Program-made: the position numbers and the translations under genes | Shown: in pieces, positions 15,605 to 26,132 of the stretch | Layout of the letters: each line of letters starts with the position of its first letter | How positions within the stretch are numbered: the first letter of the stretch is position 1 | Notes under the pieces: model-generated | Seen by the model: the letters and a program-made list of their open reading frames with translations, nothing else | The model's database searches: none | What the model was told of the DNA's origin: nothing | Assembly (NCBI RefSeq): GCF_002115745.1 | Contig: NZ_JFKB01000009.1 | Coordinates: 1-64,000 of the forward strand | DNA from: Thalassospira alkalitolerans | Lineage (GTDB): Bacteria; Pseudomonadota; Alphaproteobacteria; Rhodospirillales; Thalassospiraceae | Reading direction: 5' to 3' | DNA: 64,000 nucleotides

Positions 15605-17755
15605 ATGAATAATGTAACGCAGAAGCGTTTTACATCCTTCCTGCTGGGCTCTGCTGCCATGATCTGCATCGGCCTGCCGATTCAGGCACATGCACAAAGC
15701 AGCGACGAGGCAGTTGTCGTTGATCCCATTATGGTCGACGGCGAACACGCAGAAGAAACTCCGACTTCACCGGTTCAGGGATATGTCGCAAAGAAATCTG
15801 CGACCGGTTCGAAAACCGACACCCCGATCGAAGAAATTCCGCAGTCTGTTTCCGTCATCGGACGTAAAGAAATGGATGATCGCGGCGTCGATAAAGTCGA
15901 CGAGGCGTTGCGCTATACCGCTGGTGTTTTCACACAACCCTATGGCTCTGACACCGATACCAACTGGGTTTACATCCGCGGTTTCAACGCCACCCAAACC
16001 GGTTCCTATCTGGATGGCCTGCAAAACTATGGCTACGGCTTTGGTGCATTCTTGATGAAGGACTACAACCTTGAACGGATCGAGGTCCTGCGCGGTGCGG
16101 CATCGGTCCTTTATGGCGGCACCAATCCCGGTGGCATGATAAACTATGTCAGCAAACGCCCCACCGACGAACCGCTTCACAAGCTTCAGCTAAGCGTAAC
16201 GGAAACCGGCAAACTGGGAACCGGGGTCGACATCAGCGACCGTCTCAGTGATGTCGCCGCCTATCGTCTGACTGGTCAAATGACCAACGGCGATGAACAG
16301 GCTGATGATAACGATGGCTTTCAGGGCTCCATGGCGCCAAGTTTCCTTTGGACCCCAAATGACGACACCAGCCTTACACTCCTAAGCAGCTTTACATTCG
16401 TCGATGGAACCCATAACGGTGGCCTGGGCTTCCTTCCCTATGTCGGTACAGTTACCGCTGCTCCCTATGGCAAAATTGATCCAGAAACCAATTTCACTGA
16501 ACCGGGTCTGGACAAGGATATCAGACGTCAATTCATGGTCGGCTACGAGCTTGAGCACGATATCAGCGACGACCTGACTTTCCGCCAAAACGCCCGCCTC
16601 AGCCATATAGACATCCACGAAATCTATTACTATCCGGGCACCTATGTCAGCAGCAGCGATTACAATCTGAAACGCTGGGGCTTTGAACACCGCACCGATG
16701 TAACCTCTATCGGGCTGGACAATCAGCTTGAAAAACAGTTCGCAACCGCCGGGCTTGATCACACGGTACTGGGCGGCATCGACTTGAAACGATTTGATAT
16801 TGACCGCGTCGAATACTCGGGTTCTGGTACCGTAGTCGACCCGCTTAACCCGGCCCATGGGGCATCGCAGGTTGCTCGGACCGCCTATCTCGATCAAACA
16901 ATTGTGCTTAATCAGGTTGGTTTGTACGCTCAGGATCAAATCCGCTTTGCTGATGGCTGGATCACGACCCTTAATGGCCGTTACGACTATATCACCACAA
17001 ATGCCGATGACCCCATCTCAACCAACAACAATTACAGCGAAACCGAAGGTGAATGGTCAGGTCGCGCCGGACTTGCCTACACCTTTGACATGGGCCTAAC
17101 GCCATATGTCAGCGCCGCAAGCTTCTTTAACCCGGTACTTGGGTCAAGCAGCAACGGTGCCTTCCAACCCGAAACCGGGCAGCAATATGAAGCAGGCCTG
17201 AAATACGTTCCGCAAAGTTTTGACGGTTTATTTACGGCTGCATTGTTTGACCTGACACGCCAGAACGTCGTTACCGGCTCATATGGTGCAGAAAAACAGC
17301 TCGGTGAAGTAAATTCGCAAGGGATCGAACTGGAAGCCAAGGCCAACCTCACCGAGGAACTTCAATTTAGCGCAAGCCTGACAGCGTTTGATCTTGAAAT
17401 TACCAAAGAAGAAAATCAGGCGCTAATTGGCAAAACGCCGACCATTGTACCGACTGAGCAAGCATCGCTTGGTTTGGATTACACATTCCGCCAAGGCGTG
17501 ATGGAAGGCTTCCGCATGGGCGGCGGCATGCGTTATCAAGGCTCGTCCTGGGCCGATGAATCCAATCAGAACAAAGTACCCTCGGCAACTGTCTTCGATG
17601 CCAGTGTCGGCTATAATGTCGAAGACCAGTGGGGCTTGAACCTGAGTGTCACCAACCTTCTGGACAAAGAATATGTTGCTGGCTGTCAATCTTTGACCGC
17701 CTGTGGCTATGCCGAAGGACGGGCAGCGCTTCTGACGCTGAATGTGAACTGGTAA
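15605..17755 (+). CDS. TonB-dependent siderophore receptor
   Basis: The 716-residue outer-membrane receptor starts with a signal peptide of about 31 residues ending AQAHAQ-like (QAHAQSSDE). The plug domain (about 65-170) contains IEEIPQSVSVIG, DEALRYTAGV, VYIRGFNATQTGSYLDG and RIEVLRGAASVLYGGTNPGG. The 22-strand beta barrel follows and ends VTNLLDKEYVAG ... LNVNW with a terminal aromatic residue. This is the FhuE/FpvA-like ferric-siderophore class. A Cys pair (CQSLTAC) near the C-terminus probably forms an extracellular disulfide. The substrate cannot be told. Control by the adjacent AraC protein and by iron is inferred. Confidence 0.93.
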   Translation: MNNVTQKRFTSFLLGSAAMICIGLPIQAHAQSSDEAVVVDPIMVDGEHAEETPTSPVQGYVAKKSATGSKTDTPIEEIPQSVSVIGRKEMDDRGVDKVDEALRYTAGVFTQPYGSDTDTNWVYIRGFNATQTGSYLDGLQNYGYGFGAFLMKDYNLERIEVLRGAASVLYGGTNPGGMINYVSKRPTDEPLHKLQLSVTETGKLGTGVDISDRLSDVAAYRLTGQMTNGDEQADDNDGFQGSMAPSFLWTPNDDTSLTLLSSFTFVDGTHNGGLGFLPYVGTVTAAPYGKIDPETNFTEPGLDKDIRRQFMVGYELEHDISDDLTFRQNARLSHIDIHEIYYYPGTYVSSSDYNLKRWGFEHRTDVTSIGLDNQLEKQFATAGLDHTVLGGIDLKRFDIDRVEYSGSGTVVDPLNPAHGASQVARTAYLDQTIVLNQVGLYAQDQIRFADGWITTLNGRYDYITTNADDPISTNNNYSETEGEWSGRAGLAYTFDMGLTPYVSAASFFNPVLGSSSNGAFQPETGQQYEAGLKYVPQSFDGLFTAALFDLTRQNVVTGSYGAEKQLGEVNSQGIELEAKANLTEELQFSASLTAFDLEITKEENQALIGKTPTIVPTEQASLGLDYTFRQGVMEGFRMGGGMRYQGSSWADESNQNKVPSATVFDASVGYNVEDQWGLNLSVTNLLDKEYVAGCQSLTACGYAEGRAALLTLNVNW

Positions 17756-17786
17756 ACTCCTGCGCTTCACATAATGCCTGAATACG

Positions 17787-17828
17787 AAAGCCGATGGAGG
17801 GGAAATAAGCCCCCCGTCGGCTTTTTTC
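17787..17828 (+). terminator. Terminator after the siderophore receptor
   Basis: AAGCCGATGGAGGGG pairs with CCCCCCGTCGGCTT around a short A-rich loop and is followed by a T-run. Read the other way it could also serve the convergent HNH gene. Confidence 0.8.
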
Positions 17829-17855
17829 GTTGCGCTGTGATAGCCCAAAATCGCC

Positions 17856-18422
17856 CTAAAAATCGTATTCCAGTTCGGTATCCCAGTACAAAAAATCCCG
17901 CCAGCTTTCATGAAGATAGTTTGGTGGAAAGCGGCGACCGGTGGTCTGAAGCTCGTACATGCTGGGCTGGTCTGGCGTCCTGCGCAAGCGAAGTCCCGCT
18001 TCATTGATCGATCGACTGCCTTTGAACAGGTTGCAGTCCGAACAGGCCGTGACGATGTTCGACCAGTTCGTACGTCCCCCCTTGGAACGCGGAATGACAT
18101 GATCGAATGTCAGATCACTTGTCGGCAGGCGATCACCGCAATACTGACAAGAAAACTGATCGCGCAGGAAAACGTTAAACCGTGTGAAAGCCGGGCTGCT
18201 TTTAAGCGATACATATTCTTTCAGCGATATGACACTGGGCAATTTCATTTTGAGAGATGGGGAGTGTACTTCGCGGTCATATTCCGAAAGAACATCAACA
18301 CGTTCCAAAAACACCGCCTTAAGCGTATCCTGCCAGGACCACAAAGACAGCGGGAAATAGCTTAACGGCCGGAAATCGGCGTTAAGGACAAGTGCCGGAC
18401 ACGCATTGGGCGATAAATGCAT
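17856..18422 (-). CDS. HNH endonuclease-family protein
   Basis: The 188-residue protein has an HNH nuclease core in its C-terminal half. Zinc-binding pairs CQYC and CSDC bracket LTFDHVIPRSKGGRTNWSNI, which supplies the two His and the Asn. The N-terminal half (LVLNADFRPLSYFPLSLWSW) is the typical extension of a chromosomal HNH family common across alphaproteobacteria and other bacteria. Its function is unsettled; it is not obviously phage or intein derived. The ATG at 18422 gives the usual length. It lies downstream of rpmB on the same strand but separated by a terminator. Confidence 0.85.
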   Translation of the reverse strand: MHLSPNACPALVLNADFRPLSYFPLSLWSWQDTLKAVFLERVDVLSEYDREVHSPSLKMKLPSVISLKEYVSLKSSPAFTRFNVFLRDQFSCQYCGDRLPTSDLTFDHVIPRSKGGRTNWSNIVTACSDCNLFKGSRSINEAGLRLRRTPDQPSMYELQTTGRRFPPNYLHESWRDFLYWDTELEYDF

Positions 18423-18743
18423 ACCATCCGCTCCACCGTGTTTACCGAGTCGGTCCCACTATTTAGCAGGTTCAAAAATCGCGGGTGATGAACATATCGT
18501 GACGATTCATCAAACCTTGCGACCCGGTCGCGTAAATCACTGATAGAACAAAGTATAACCCAATATCCGTAAAGCGCAAATGCCGCTTGCGGCCGAGTCG
18601 CCAACAAACAGACAAGACCGGCAAAAATACCTGCGACTCGCCCTGTTCAAAGATGAATAGCGCTAAATAAAAAGGCCGCACATCGGTGATGCGCGACCCT
18701 TTTATAGCCCCAGAACAGGGCAATTTCTTGTCTGAAAAACGAA
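18423..18743. other. Gene-free stretch between the HNH gene and the rpmB terminator
   Basis: I see no coding region here. One imperfect hairpin (about 18670-18704, with AAAAGG/CCCTTTT ends and CGCACATC/GATGCGCG inside) may be a terminator-like fold or the edge of a small RNA. The HNH promoter should lie on the minus strand near 18430-18520. Confidence 0.3.
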
Positions 18744-18764
18744 AGGCCCGCGTTTGCGAGCCCT
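18744..18764 (-). terminator. Terminator of rpmB
   Basis: On the minus strand GGCTCGC and GCGGGCC pair around AAAC and are followed by TTTCGTTTTT, 27 bp after the rpmB stop. Confidence 0.75.
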
Positions 18765-18790
18765 CGTAATTCTGAAATCAAAATCGTGCC

Positions 18791-19084
18791 TTAGGCAGCT
18801 TTTGATTCAACAGCTTTGCTGATCTGGCGTTTGATCTTCACCATCTCTGCCGACAGCTTGGAAGCTGAAGTGCCGAGTACATACGCATCCAGACCACCAC
18901 GTTTTTCGATGGTGCGGATCGCATTGGTGGTCAGACGCAGACGCACCGAACGACCTAGCGCTTCGCTCAGCAGCGAAGCCGGCTGAAGGTTCGGAAGGAA
19001 ACGACGTTTGGTGCGGTTGTGGGCGTGGCTCACATTCATGCCGACCAAAACGCCTTTGCCGGATACCGGACAGCGACGTGCCAT
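18791..19084 (-). CDS. rpmB: 50S ribosomal protein L28
   Basis: The 97-residue protein is ribosomal protein L28. It opens MARRCPVSGKGVLVGMNVSH, followed by AHNRTKRRFLPNLQ, and continues with VRLRLTTNAIRTIEKRGGLD. The C-terminal extension after the core is usual in alphaproteobacteria. The ATG at 19084 has AGGAGA eight bases upstream; a longer frame to 19132 adds residues foreign to the family. It is a single-gene unit with its own promoter and terminator. Confidence 0.97.
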   Translation of the reverse strand: MARRCPVSGKGVLVGMNVSHAHNRTKRRFLPNLQPASLLSEALGRSVRLRLTTNAIRTIEKRGGLDAYVLGTSASKLSAEMVKIKRQISKAVESKAA

Positions 19085-19155
19085 GACCTGATCTCCTGGT
19101 CTATAATTTGCAAATGACGCTTGGCCTGACATGCAGGCCCGCGCTTGGAGCCGGG

Positions 19156-19184
19156 TTATTACCGTCTCTAGTAGATGCCGTCAA
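19156..19184 (-). promoter_or_regulatory. Sigma70-type promoter of rpmB
   Basis: On the minus strand TTGACG and TAATAA are separated by 17 bp, about 70 bp before the rpmB start. Confidence 0.7.
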
Positions 19185-19516
19185 GCCTTCATCCGTGCTT
19201 TTGCCCGACAAAGCCCCTGTTTTGCACATTCACTTAATATTGCCATGTGCAAGTATGGCTTTTCCCATCTCAACCGCACAAAATCAAGCGATCTTCCCCA
19301 TGGCCTGACCATACCCGAGGTTTTGTTTTGATCTTTAAAAACAACGAATCTTGTCGATTCTATCCTAGGCTCGGTATTGCCCCTATATATAAAGCATGGA
19401 AGACACACGACAATGCACCGCCCCCACAGATTGATCCTTATCAAAACACCATCGCGCAATCGGTGTTAGGGTGCGTTCATTGATATTTTGCACACGCTTG
19501 GGGAGCACAGCACAAA
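19185..19516. other. Gene-free stretch upstream of rpmB and the small membrane gene
   Basis: No coding region, repeat or RNA gene is supported here. It should contain the plus-strand promoter of the small membrane gene starting at 19517. Confidence 0.3.
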
Positions 19517-19705
19517 ATGAAAACTGATTCCAAAGTATCCTTGCCCCTTTTGGGCATTCTGCTGGTCGCTGTGATTGGCCTTGCTCTGTATCTGGCAGGT
19601 TATGTGCTTGCGCATTTCGGAATTCCGGGCGCATCAATCTGGATTTACGTTGCACTGGCACTGGTTCCAGTCTGCTTCCTCGTTCTTCTGGATTTCAGCC
19701 GCTAG
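19517..19705 (+). CDS. Small two-span membrane protein
   Basis: The 62-residue product has two hydrophobic segments, PLLGILLVAVIGLALYLAGY and WIYVALALVPVCFLVLL, joined by a short loop with AHFGIPGAS. It ends DFSR on the cytoplasmic side if the charged N-terminus is inside. A terminator follows directly. I recognise no family. Size, topology and a self-contained unit with a terminator make it likely to be real. Confidence 0.6.
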   Translation: MKTDSKVSLPLLGILLVAVIGLALYLAGYVLAHFGIPGASIWIYVALALVPVCFLVLLDFSR

Positions 19706-19724
19706 TTCTGCCCCAGCAAACTGG

Positions 19725-19757
19725 CAATAAAAAAGCCCTGCCGCAGCGGCGGGTCTT
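19725..19757. terminator. Bidirectional terminator
   Basis: CCTGCC and GGCGGG form a stem around GCAGC, with AAAAAAG on one side and TCTTTTCTTTT on the other. It sits between the small membrane gene and the convergent GGDEF/EAL gene. Confidence 0.65.
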
Positions 19758-19797
19758 TTCTTTTGGACATCTGTTTTCCAGACCGATAATCGGGGAT

Positions 19798-21864
19798 TTA
19801 AAAGCTCCGAGGGGTGTCTTGCCAATGCAAGTCCTGACAGACACCCTCTGCGGGGCGCGCAAAGAAGTAGCCCTGATAGGCATCAACCCCCATCGCGGCC
19901 AGTTCATCGCGCTGTTGCGAGGTTTCAACGCCTTCCGCAATCACAACCAGCCCGAAGCGGTGGGCAATCAGGATTGCACCTTCGATCACGGCACGCGCAT
20001 TCACATCCATATTCAGGACAAAGGATTTGTCGATCTTAACGGCATCCACCCGGATTTCATGCAGACGCGACAATGATGAATACCCCGTCCCGAAATCATC
20101 GATATGAATCTCAACACCCAAATCATGCAAATCGGCAAGAACTTCAGAAACGAGTTGAGTTCGGCGAATTTCAAAGATCGATTCTGTCACCTCAATAATC
20201 AGCCGGCCGGCAGGAAACCCAGTTTCACGTAACAGATTCTCAACCATACGAGCGAAGCGCGGCACAACGATCTGGCGCACCGATACATTTACCGCAACCT
20301 TGGGGCCACCGCCAAAGCCGGACCAGCCCATAACCGTTTTACAGGCTTCGCGCAGAACCCATTCGCCGATATCAACAATCAGGGCCGATTCCTCGGCAAT
20401 CGGAATGAACTCATCCGGCCCCACCCGGCCAAGATCGGCACTCTCCCAGCGCAGCAGGACCTCATACGCAGAAATATCGCCATTGGCCGCCCTGATGATC
20501 GGCTGATACTCAAGAAACAGCTCGTTCGCTGACATCGCCTGACGAAGCGCCTGATTGATGGCAAGGCGCCTTTCCTGTTCGACCAAAAGCGTACTGTCAT
20601 AGCGATATACACTGCCCCGACCCGATCTTTTAACCTCGGCCGCCGCAAGGTCGGCCCTGTGGATCAGCTCGGCAATTTGCGGATTGTCATCCATCCCAAA
20701 GGCAACACCGGTGCTAAAACCGACATGCAATGTCTGACCTACGATATTGATCGGGCGATTAACCGCCTCTCTGGCTTCGGTGATGGCCTGTTCGACCAAT
20801 TGATGCAAATTGTCACGCCGCCCGGTCAGAATCATGATGAATTCATCCCCGCCCCAGCGACCAACGGCATGATGGTCATCAACATATTGACGCAGGCGCG
20901 TCGCAACTTCCTTTAACACCAGATCACCAATCGCGTGACTGAGCCCGTCATTGATCTGTTTGAAATGATCAAGGTCGATGAACAAAACCGCGCAAGCCTG
21001 ACTTTCATGGTTCCCTTGCGCTTCTTTGAACCAAGCCACAATGCCATCACGGTTAAGCAATCCGGTCAGTGTATCGTGCACCAAAAGATTACGTAGTTCG
21101 CGCGTCCGTTTGGCAACGCGCGCCTCAAGTGTGGCATTCCAGTTTTCAGTAATCCGGTTTTTTTCGCGCAAATCATCGACCAGCCCGTCATTTTCATGCT
21201 TAAGGGCAAGTGACCGATACAAAATCAAATGATTGTTGCGATGCGTCTCCAACATCACAATCAAAAAAACGAAACCCAATATCACCAGCACATAATGCGG
21301 TTCAGGCATAGCAATCAAAGTAAGGATTGCCGGCAATAACAGCACAGCAAGATAGAACCGTCCGACGCGAAAAATAGGGGCCAGAATCCCCGTCGCTCCG
21401 CCAGACAACCCGGCCAAAATCATCAAAGTTAGAAATCGGCTTTCGATGCCAAAATTTGGCAAATCAAATAACGATAATAACGCCCAAAAGCTCCCTGCCA
21501 AACACACACCGCAGGCATAACCCAAAAGCCATTTCCGAAATTCATGATCATCAAGAGTCGCAGAAAGTCGACGTTTAACCCGATAACGATACCCACCCCA
21601 TAATCGGATAACCGTTATGGCGACAATTGCAGAAATCCAAATCGTCGTAAAATATGAAAATTCGCCCTGCAGCCACAAAGCCCCGGCAAGACAACTACCT
21701 GCTGCCAGATTTACAAGGATGTTGGACCAGTTATTACGATAGGCAAGGTCAAGAAGATCCGCCCGGACCTTCCTTTGCAATTCCGGTACCGCTTCATGCC
21801 CGTGGCCGGGATCAAAAAGCAGCCGCTTTACGATATTGGCCATCCTGGCCGTTAACTGCCCCAT
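19798..21864 (-). CDS. Membrane-anchored GGDEF-EAL protein
   Basis: The 688-residue protein has about six N-terminal membrane spans (residues of about 48-220), a short coiled-coil linker, a GGDEF domain and an EAL domain. The diguanylate cyclase signature RWGGDEF (about residue 336) is intact. The EAL signature reads YEVLLRW (EVL, about 466), a tolerated variant that keeps the Glu and Arg. DDFGTGYSS and EGVET, with metal-binding residues, are present. It may therefore make or degrade c-di-GMP, or both, in answer to a membrane signal. The signal and direction are unknown. The ATG at 21864 begins the frame; an in-frame ATG seven codons on is also possible. It is an isolated gene. Confidence 0.92.
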   Translation of the reverse strand: MGQLTARMANIVKRLLFDPGHGHEAVPELQRKVRADLLDLAYRNNWSNILVNLAAGSCLAGALWLQGEFSYFTTIWISAIVAITVIRLWGGYRYRVKRRLSATLDDHEFRKWLLGYACGVCLAGSFWALLSLFDLPNFGIESRFLTLMILAGLSGGATGILAPIFRVGRFYLAVLLLPAILTLIAMPEPHYVLVILGFVFLIVMLETHRNNHLILYRSLALKHENDGLVDDLREKNRITENWNATLEARVAKRTRELRNLLVHDTLTGLLNRDGIVAWFKEAQGNHESQACAVLFIDLDHFKQINDGLSHAIGDLVLKEVATRLRQYVDDHHAVGRWGGDEFIMILTGRRDNLHQLVEQAITEAREAVNRPINIVGQTLHVGFSTGVAFGMDDNPQIAELIHRADLAAAEVKRSGRGSVYRYDSTLLVEQERRLAINQALRQAMSANELFLEYQPIIRAANGDISAYEVLLRWESADLGRVGPDEFIPIAEESALIVDIGEWVLREACKTVMGWSGFGGGPKVAVNVSVRQIVVPRFARMVENLLRETGFPAGRLIIEVTESIFEIRRTQLVSEVLADLHDLGVEIHIDDFGTGYSSLSRLHEIRVDAVKIDKSFVLNMDVNARAVIEGAILIAHRFGLVVIAEGVETSQQRDELAAMGVDAYQGYFFARPAEGVCQDLHWQDTPRSF

Positions 21865-22128
21865 CCGGTACTTCCGTTACAGCCGTTTTATACGCTTATC
21901 CCGTGGGCGTGCATCATTAGCCATTTGGATGGTAAGCAGTCCCGCTCCTTAATTCTAGATAGAATATAGCCTTTCACATAAACCCGAACGCAACGATAGC
22001 CATCAGACCAATCGCAATTTATCAACCTGACGATCCAAACTACCGATAAGAAAATCTCGAATACCGGTCCGCTCGACGCCCATTGACCGGCTTAACATCG
22101 TTGAATATCGGGGAAAATAGCGCGAAAT

Positions 22129-22968
22129 TTAAATCCCGGTGACCTGATTGCAAATAGCATCAGGCGAAATGCCTTCTTCGCGCATAGAACGCAGGGTCTT
22201 GGCCCTGTCACGCTTGGCAAAGCGTTTACCATCGGCGCCCGTTAACAGCCCGTGGTGATGGTATTCCGGCACATCATAGCCAAGGATTTCCTGCAACAGC
22301 CGATGCAGGTGGCTGGCAAAGAAAAGATCTTCGCCGCGTGTAATCAGGTTGATAGCCTGTATATGATCGTCATGGGTGACCGACAGATGATAACTGGTCG
22401 GCGTTTCCTTGCGCGCCAACACGACGTCACCAAAGATTTCCGGTGTTGCGTGCTGTTTGCCAGCCTTGCGATCATACCAAAACAACGGTCCCGTCGCCTG
22501 TTTGATTGCGCGCGTCATATCCAGACGCAAAGCATAGCTTTCCCCCGCAGCAATGCGGTCTTTACGTTCATCAACGGTGCAATGGCGACACGTTCCGGGA
22601 TAAAGCACACCATCCGGACCATGTGGTGCATTGGCAATCCGTGCGACTTCGGTCTGGATTTCTTTTCGGGTACAAAAACAGGGATATAGCAACCCCATAT
22701 CCCCCAGCCGATCCAACACCATCTGATAATCATCGAAATGCTGCGACTGAACACGAACCGGCTTTTCCCAGCTTAGGCCCAGCCAAGAAAGGTCTTCATA
22801 AATCGCATCAACAAATTCCGGGCGCACACGGGTTTGATCGATATCCTCGATCCGCAAAAGAAAACGGCCTTGTGCCCCGGCCTGTTTTGCACAAAACAAA
22901 GCCGATGCGGCATGCCCAAGATGCAAATATCCTGTCGGACTGGGGGCAAAGCGGGTGATGGTTGTCAT
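22129..22968 (-). CDS. gluQ: Glutamyl-Q tRNA(Asp) synthetase
   Basis: This 279-residue enzyme charges the queuosine base of tRNA-Asp with glutamate. It equals the catalytic half of GluRS and lacks the anticodon-binding domain. The HIGH-type motif is in FAPSPTGYLHLGHAAS and the KMSKS-type motif is GKRFAKRDRAKTL. Zinc-binding cysteines are CFC and CRHC. I took the ATG at 22968, matching the family N-terminus (MTTITRFAPSPTG); the frame is open to 22992. It starts 25 bp after cobT, probably in the same transcript. The 264-bp gap after it (21865-22128) shows nothing I can support. Confidence 0.94.
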   Translation of the reverse strand: MTTITRFAPSPTGYLHLGHAASALFCAKQAGAQGRFLLRIEDIDQTRVRPEFVDAIYEDLSWLGLSWEKPVRVQSQHFDDYQMVLDRLGDMGLLYPCFCTRKEIQTEVARIANAPHGPDGVLYPGTCRHCTVDERKDRIAAGESYALRLDMTRAIKQATGPLFWYDRKAGKQHATPEIFGDVVLARKETPTSYHLSVTHDDHIQAINLITRGEDLFFASHLHRLLQEILGYDVPEYHHHGLLTGADGKRFAKRDRAKTLRSMREEGISPDAICNQVTGI

Positions 22969-22992
22969 GTATGCCTCATCACCACCGGCCAC

Positions 22993-24954
22993 CTACCAAC
23001 GATCGCGATCGCCGGTTACTTTATCTTTTGGCGTATCTGCCGGAACATGACGCAGGGGACGCTTTGACTGACGTGCACCCTGCTCATCAAACAGATCAGA
23101 CAGTTCGCGGAGCATGGTGCCACCAAGCTCTTCCGGATCATTAATCGTCACGGCACGCTGATAATAGCGCGTCACATCGTGACCGATCCCGATGGCAAGC
23201 AATTCGACGGGGGAACGGGTCTGAATCCAGTCGATGACTTCGCGCAAATGACGTTCCAGATAATTTCCGGAATTTACCGACAGGGTCGAGTCATCAACCG
23301 GCGCGCCATCGGAAATCACCATCAAGATACGGCGTTGTTCCGAACGGCTCAAAAGGCGTTCATGCGCCCACAGCAGGGCCTCGCCATCGATATTTTCCTT
23401 AAGCAAACCTTCGCGCAGCATCAGGCCAAGGTTCTTACGCGCACGGCGCCACGGGGTATCGGCCGCCTTATAGATAATGTGGCGCAGATCGTTCAGGCGG
23501 CCCGGTTTTGGCGGCTTGCCATTTTCAACCCATCTTTCACGCGATTGACCGCCTTTCCATTGCCGGGTGGTAAAACCAAGAATTTCGACCTTCACCCCGC
23601 AACGTTCCAGCGTGCGCGCCAGAATATCAGCCGACAACGCCGCAATCGTGATCGGCCGCCCGCGCATGGAACCGGAATTATCGATCAACAGGGTCACGAC
23701 TGTATCGCGGAAATTGGTATCTTGTTCCTGCTTGAACGACAATGAGGTTGACGGTGTTGACACGATACGTGCCAGCTTTGCGGCATCAAGAATGCCTTCT
23801 TCCAGATCGAAGTCCCAACCCCGGTTTTGCTGCGCCATCAGGCGGCGCTGTAACCGATTGGCAAGACGCGAAACAACGTTCTGCAAATTCGCCAGTTGCT
23901 TATCCAGCATGGCGCGCAAACGCGACAGCTCCAAACCTTCACACAATTCATCAGCGGTGACGATTTCATCAAATTCGCGGGTGAAGGGTTCGTAACCACG
24001 TTCAATCGGCTCATTGCGACCATCAAATTCCGGTTGTTCGCCCGGACCAGCAGGCTGTTCTTCCTGCGACATGGCTTCAAGCTGCTGATCGTCGATATCA
24101 CCTTCACCGGCTTCGGCTTCTTCGGTACCGGCATCTTGTTGCTGATCATCACCATTGGGATCAGAATCATCCGCCTGCCCCTGCTGACCGCCCTGGCTGT
24201 CAAGTTCCTCGTCCGGGTCGGTTTCGCCTTCTTTTTCGTCTTCGTCATCGCCTTCTTTTTCAGGCGGGGCGTCGTCGATATCGTCTTCCAGCGACAAATG
24301 GTCCAGCAAACGGCGAAGACCACGTGCAAAGGCATCCTGATCGTCAAGCACATCGCGCAGATCAGACAGGTCGGTGCCGGCATTTTCTTCGATATGCGCA
24401 CGCCACAGATCAATCAAAGGGCGCGCCGAATCCGGGGCCGGTTCGCCGGTAAATATTTCACGCGCCATCATGCCAATGGCATCGGCAAAGGGGGCATCTT
24501 CGCGTGCGGTCAGGCGATGAAAGTTTTTAGCACGGCATTCCTGATTGGCATGTTCGTGCAGATTTTTACGCACGCCGGGAAAATAGCGCGATCCGACGGC
24601 CTCGCAACGGGCCGTTTCCAGCGCATCATAAACAGCCTGCGCGTCGGCGGTTTCGGGCATCCGCCGCGCATGCAGGGCGATATCATGATGACGCAGTTTC
24701 AGGGCCCAGCCATCGGCAATACCGCGCAGATCGGCGACCTCGTCCTTGGGCAGGGCCTGTTTGGGCATTGGCAGACGGACATGTTCACCATAACCACCCG
24801 CCCGGCCGCCTTTGACAAAGCCGACTTCAAGATCGTTGCGCCCGGCAAGCGCGCGAAACGTCGCCGCTGTGCCGCGCAAAAATCCGGATAGCGCTTCATC
24901 ATTTTTCATCGCACTACTCGCTTCTGGAATCAGGTCGCCGATTTTCTTTAACAA
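22993..24954 (-). CDS. cobT: Aerobic cobaltochelatase subunit CobT
   Basis: The 653-residue protein is CobT, the von Willebrand-type partner of CobS. With CobN they insert cobalt into hydrogenobyrinic diamide for aerobic cobalamin synthesis. The N-terminal domain is followed by a very acidic linker (about residues 235-330, runs of Glu, Asp and Gln) and a C-terminal VWA domain. Its MIDAS motif is [12 protein letters not shown] (about residue 423), with [13 protein letters not shown] later. The start is TTG at 24954, twelve bases after cobS; an ATG at 24909 is an alternative and matches the usual family start better. cobN is not in the window. Confidence 0.94.
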   Translation of the reverse strand: MLKKIGDLIPEASSAMKNDEALSGFLRGTAATFRALAGRNDLEVGFVKGGRAGGYGEHVRLPMPKQALPKDEVADLRGIADGWALKLRHHDIALHARRMPETADAQAVYDALETARCEAVGSRYFPGVRKNLHEHANQECRAKNFHRLTAREDAPFADAIGMMAREIFTGEPAPDSARPLIDLWRAHIEENAGTDLSDLRDVLDDQDAFARGLRRLLDHLSLEDDIDDAPPEKEGDDEDEKEGETDPDEELDSQGGQQGQADDSDPNGDDQQQDAGTEEAEAGEGDIDDQQLEAMSQEEQPAGPGEQPEFDGRNEPIERGYEPFTREFDEIVTADELCEGLELSRLRAMLDKQLANLQNVVSRLANRLQRRLMAQQNRGWDFDLEEGILDAAKLARIVSTPSTSLSFKQEQDTNFRDTVVTLLIDNSGSMRGRPITIAALSADILARTLERCGVKVEILGFTTRQWKGGQSRERWVENGKPPKPGRLNDLRHIIYKAADTPWRRARKNLGLMLREGLLKENIDGEALLWAHERLLSRSEQRRILMVISDGAPVDDSTLSVNSGNYLERHLREVIDWIQTRSPVELLAIGIGHDVTRYYQRAVTINDPEELGGTMLRELSDLFDEQGARQSKRPLRHVPADTPKDKVTGDRDRW

Positions 24955-24965
24955 TGTGACGGTCC

Positions 24966-25973
24966 TTAACGGACCATCACATTGATGGCTTCCTCTGGCA
25001 ATTCCTCACCAAAGCACCGCTGATAATATTCAGCCAGGATCGGACGTTCGACCTCGTCGCAACGATTAAGGAACGTCACGCGAAACGCATAAGACATGTC
25101 CTCGAAAATCTCGACGTTTTCAGCCAGCGTAATCACAGTACGCGGGCTCATGACGGTTGATATATCGCCCGCAATGAATCCCTGACGTGTCAGGTTGGCC
25201 AACGCAACCATTGCTTCGATCTTTTGACGACCTTCCGGAGTATCAAAACTCGGAACCTTGGCGGTTACGATATTGGTTTCATCAGCGACCGACAGATAGT
25301 TCAGAGTCGCAACCACGGACCAACGGTCCATTTGCGCCTGATTGATCTGCTGGGTGCCATGATAAAGCCCCGTCGTATCACCAAGACCAACCGTATTCGA
25401 CGTTGCGAACAGGCGGAAATTCGGATGGGGATGGATGACCTTGTTCTGATCAAGCAGGGTCAGCTTGCCATCAACTTCCAGAACGCGCTGGATCACAAAC
25501 ATCACATCAGGACGACCGGCATCGTATTCGTCAAATACCATCGCGACCGGACGTTTCAGAGCCCAGGGCAGAATACCTTCGCGGAATTCCGTGATCTGTT
25601 TGCCATCGCGCAAAACAATGGCGTCCTTACCAATCAGATCGATACGCGAAATGTGGCTATCAAGGTTCACACGAACACACGGCCAGTTCAGGCGTGCCGC
25701 AACTTGTTCGATATGGGTTGATTTTCCTGTCCCGTGATACCCTTGGATCATTACCCGGCGGTTATGGGTAAAGCCCGCCAGAATGGCCATTGTGGTATCG
25801 CGATCGAACCGATAGGTCGGATCAATATTGGGAACATGTTCGCTTCCCTGGCTGAAAGCCGGGACTTCCATATCGGAATCAATTCCGAACGCTTCGCGCA
25901 CGGAGATTTTGATGTCGGGTGCATCCAACGGATGTTCGGCAGCTACACCTGTCGTCTCGTAACCTTGGCTCAT
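24966..25973 (-). CDS. cobS: Aerobic cobaltochelatase subunit CobS
   Basis: The 335-residue AAA+ ATPase forms the motor ring with CobT. Walker A is [10 protein letters not shown] (about residues 77-85), Walker B is [16 protein letters not shown], and the sensor region is [14 protein letters not shown]. The substrate-facing insert contains [15 protein letters not shown]. The ATG at 25973 begins MSQGYETTG, and the region [19 protein letters not shown] is typical of the family. It is the first gene of cobS-cobT-gluQ. A possible promoter lies at 26033-26060. Confidence 0.95.
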   Translation of the reverse strand: MSQGYETTGVAAEHPLDAPDIKISVREAFGIDSDMEVPAFSQGSEHVPNIDPTYRFDRDTTMAILAGFTHNRRVMIQGYHGTGKSTHIEQVAARLNWPCVRVNLDSHISRIDLIGKDAIVLRDGKQITEFREGILPWALKRPVAMVFDEYDAGRPDVMFVIQRVLEVDGKLTLLDQNKVIHPHPNFRLFATSNTVGLGDTTGLYHGTQQINQAQMDRWSVVATLNYLSVADETNIVTAKVPSFDTPEGRQKIEAMVALANLTRQGFIAGDISTVMSPRTVITLAENVEIFEDMSYAFRVTFLNRCDEVERPILAEYYQRCFGEELPEEAINVMVR

Positions 25974-26032
25974 AAGTACTCGCGCAATTTATCGGACCGG
26001 TGACGCGGTCTCGCTTCACAGAAACTGGTTCA

Positions 26033-26060
26033 TTAATAGCGGCTAAGATGCGCGGGACAA
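26033..26060 (-). promoter_or_regulatory. Possible promoter of cobS
   Basis: On the minus strand TTGTCC and TATTAA are 16 bp apart, about 60 bp before the cobS ATG. The -35 hexamer is weak. Confidence 0.4.
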
Positions 26061-26132
26061 AGGGAAGATACGCAAAAAAGCTCTATCGCGGCAAAAGGAT
26101 CGCTCAGTGAAAGGTTCTAAGCCGCGATTTGC

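Noticed and set aside
23896-24891. Long plus-strand open frame of 331 codons opposite cobT
   Set aside because: It is the antisense shadow of the acidic CobT linker and VWA region; CobT is certain and the antisense product has no family character.
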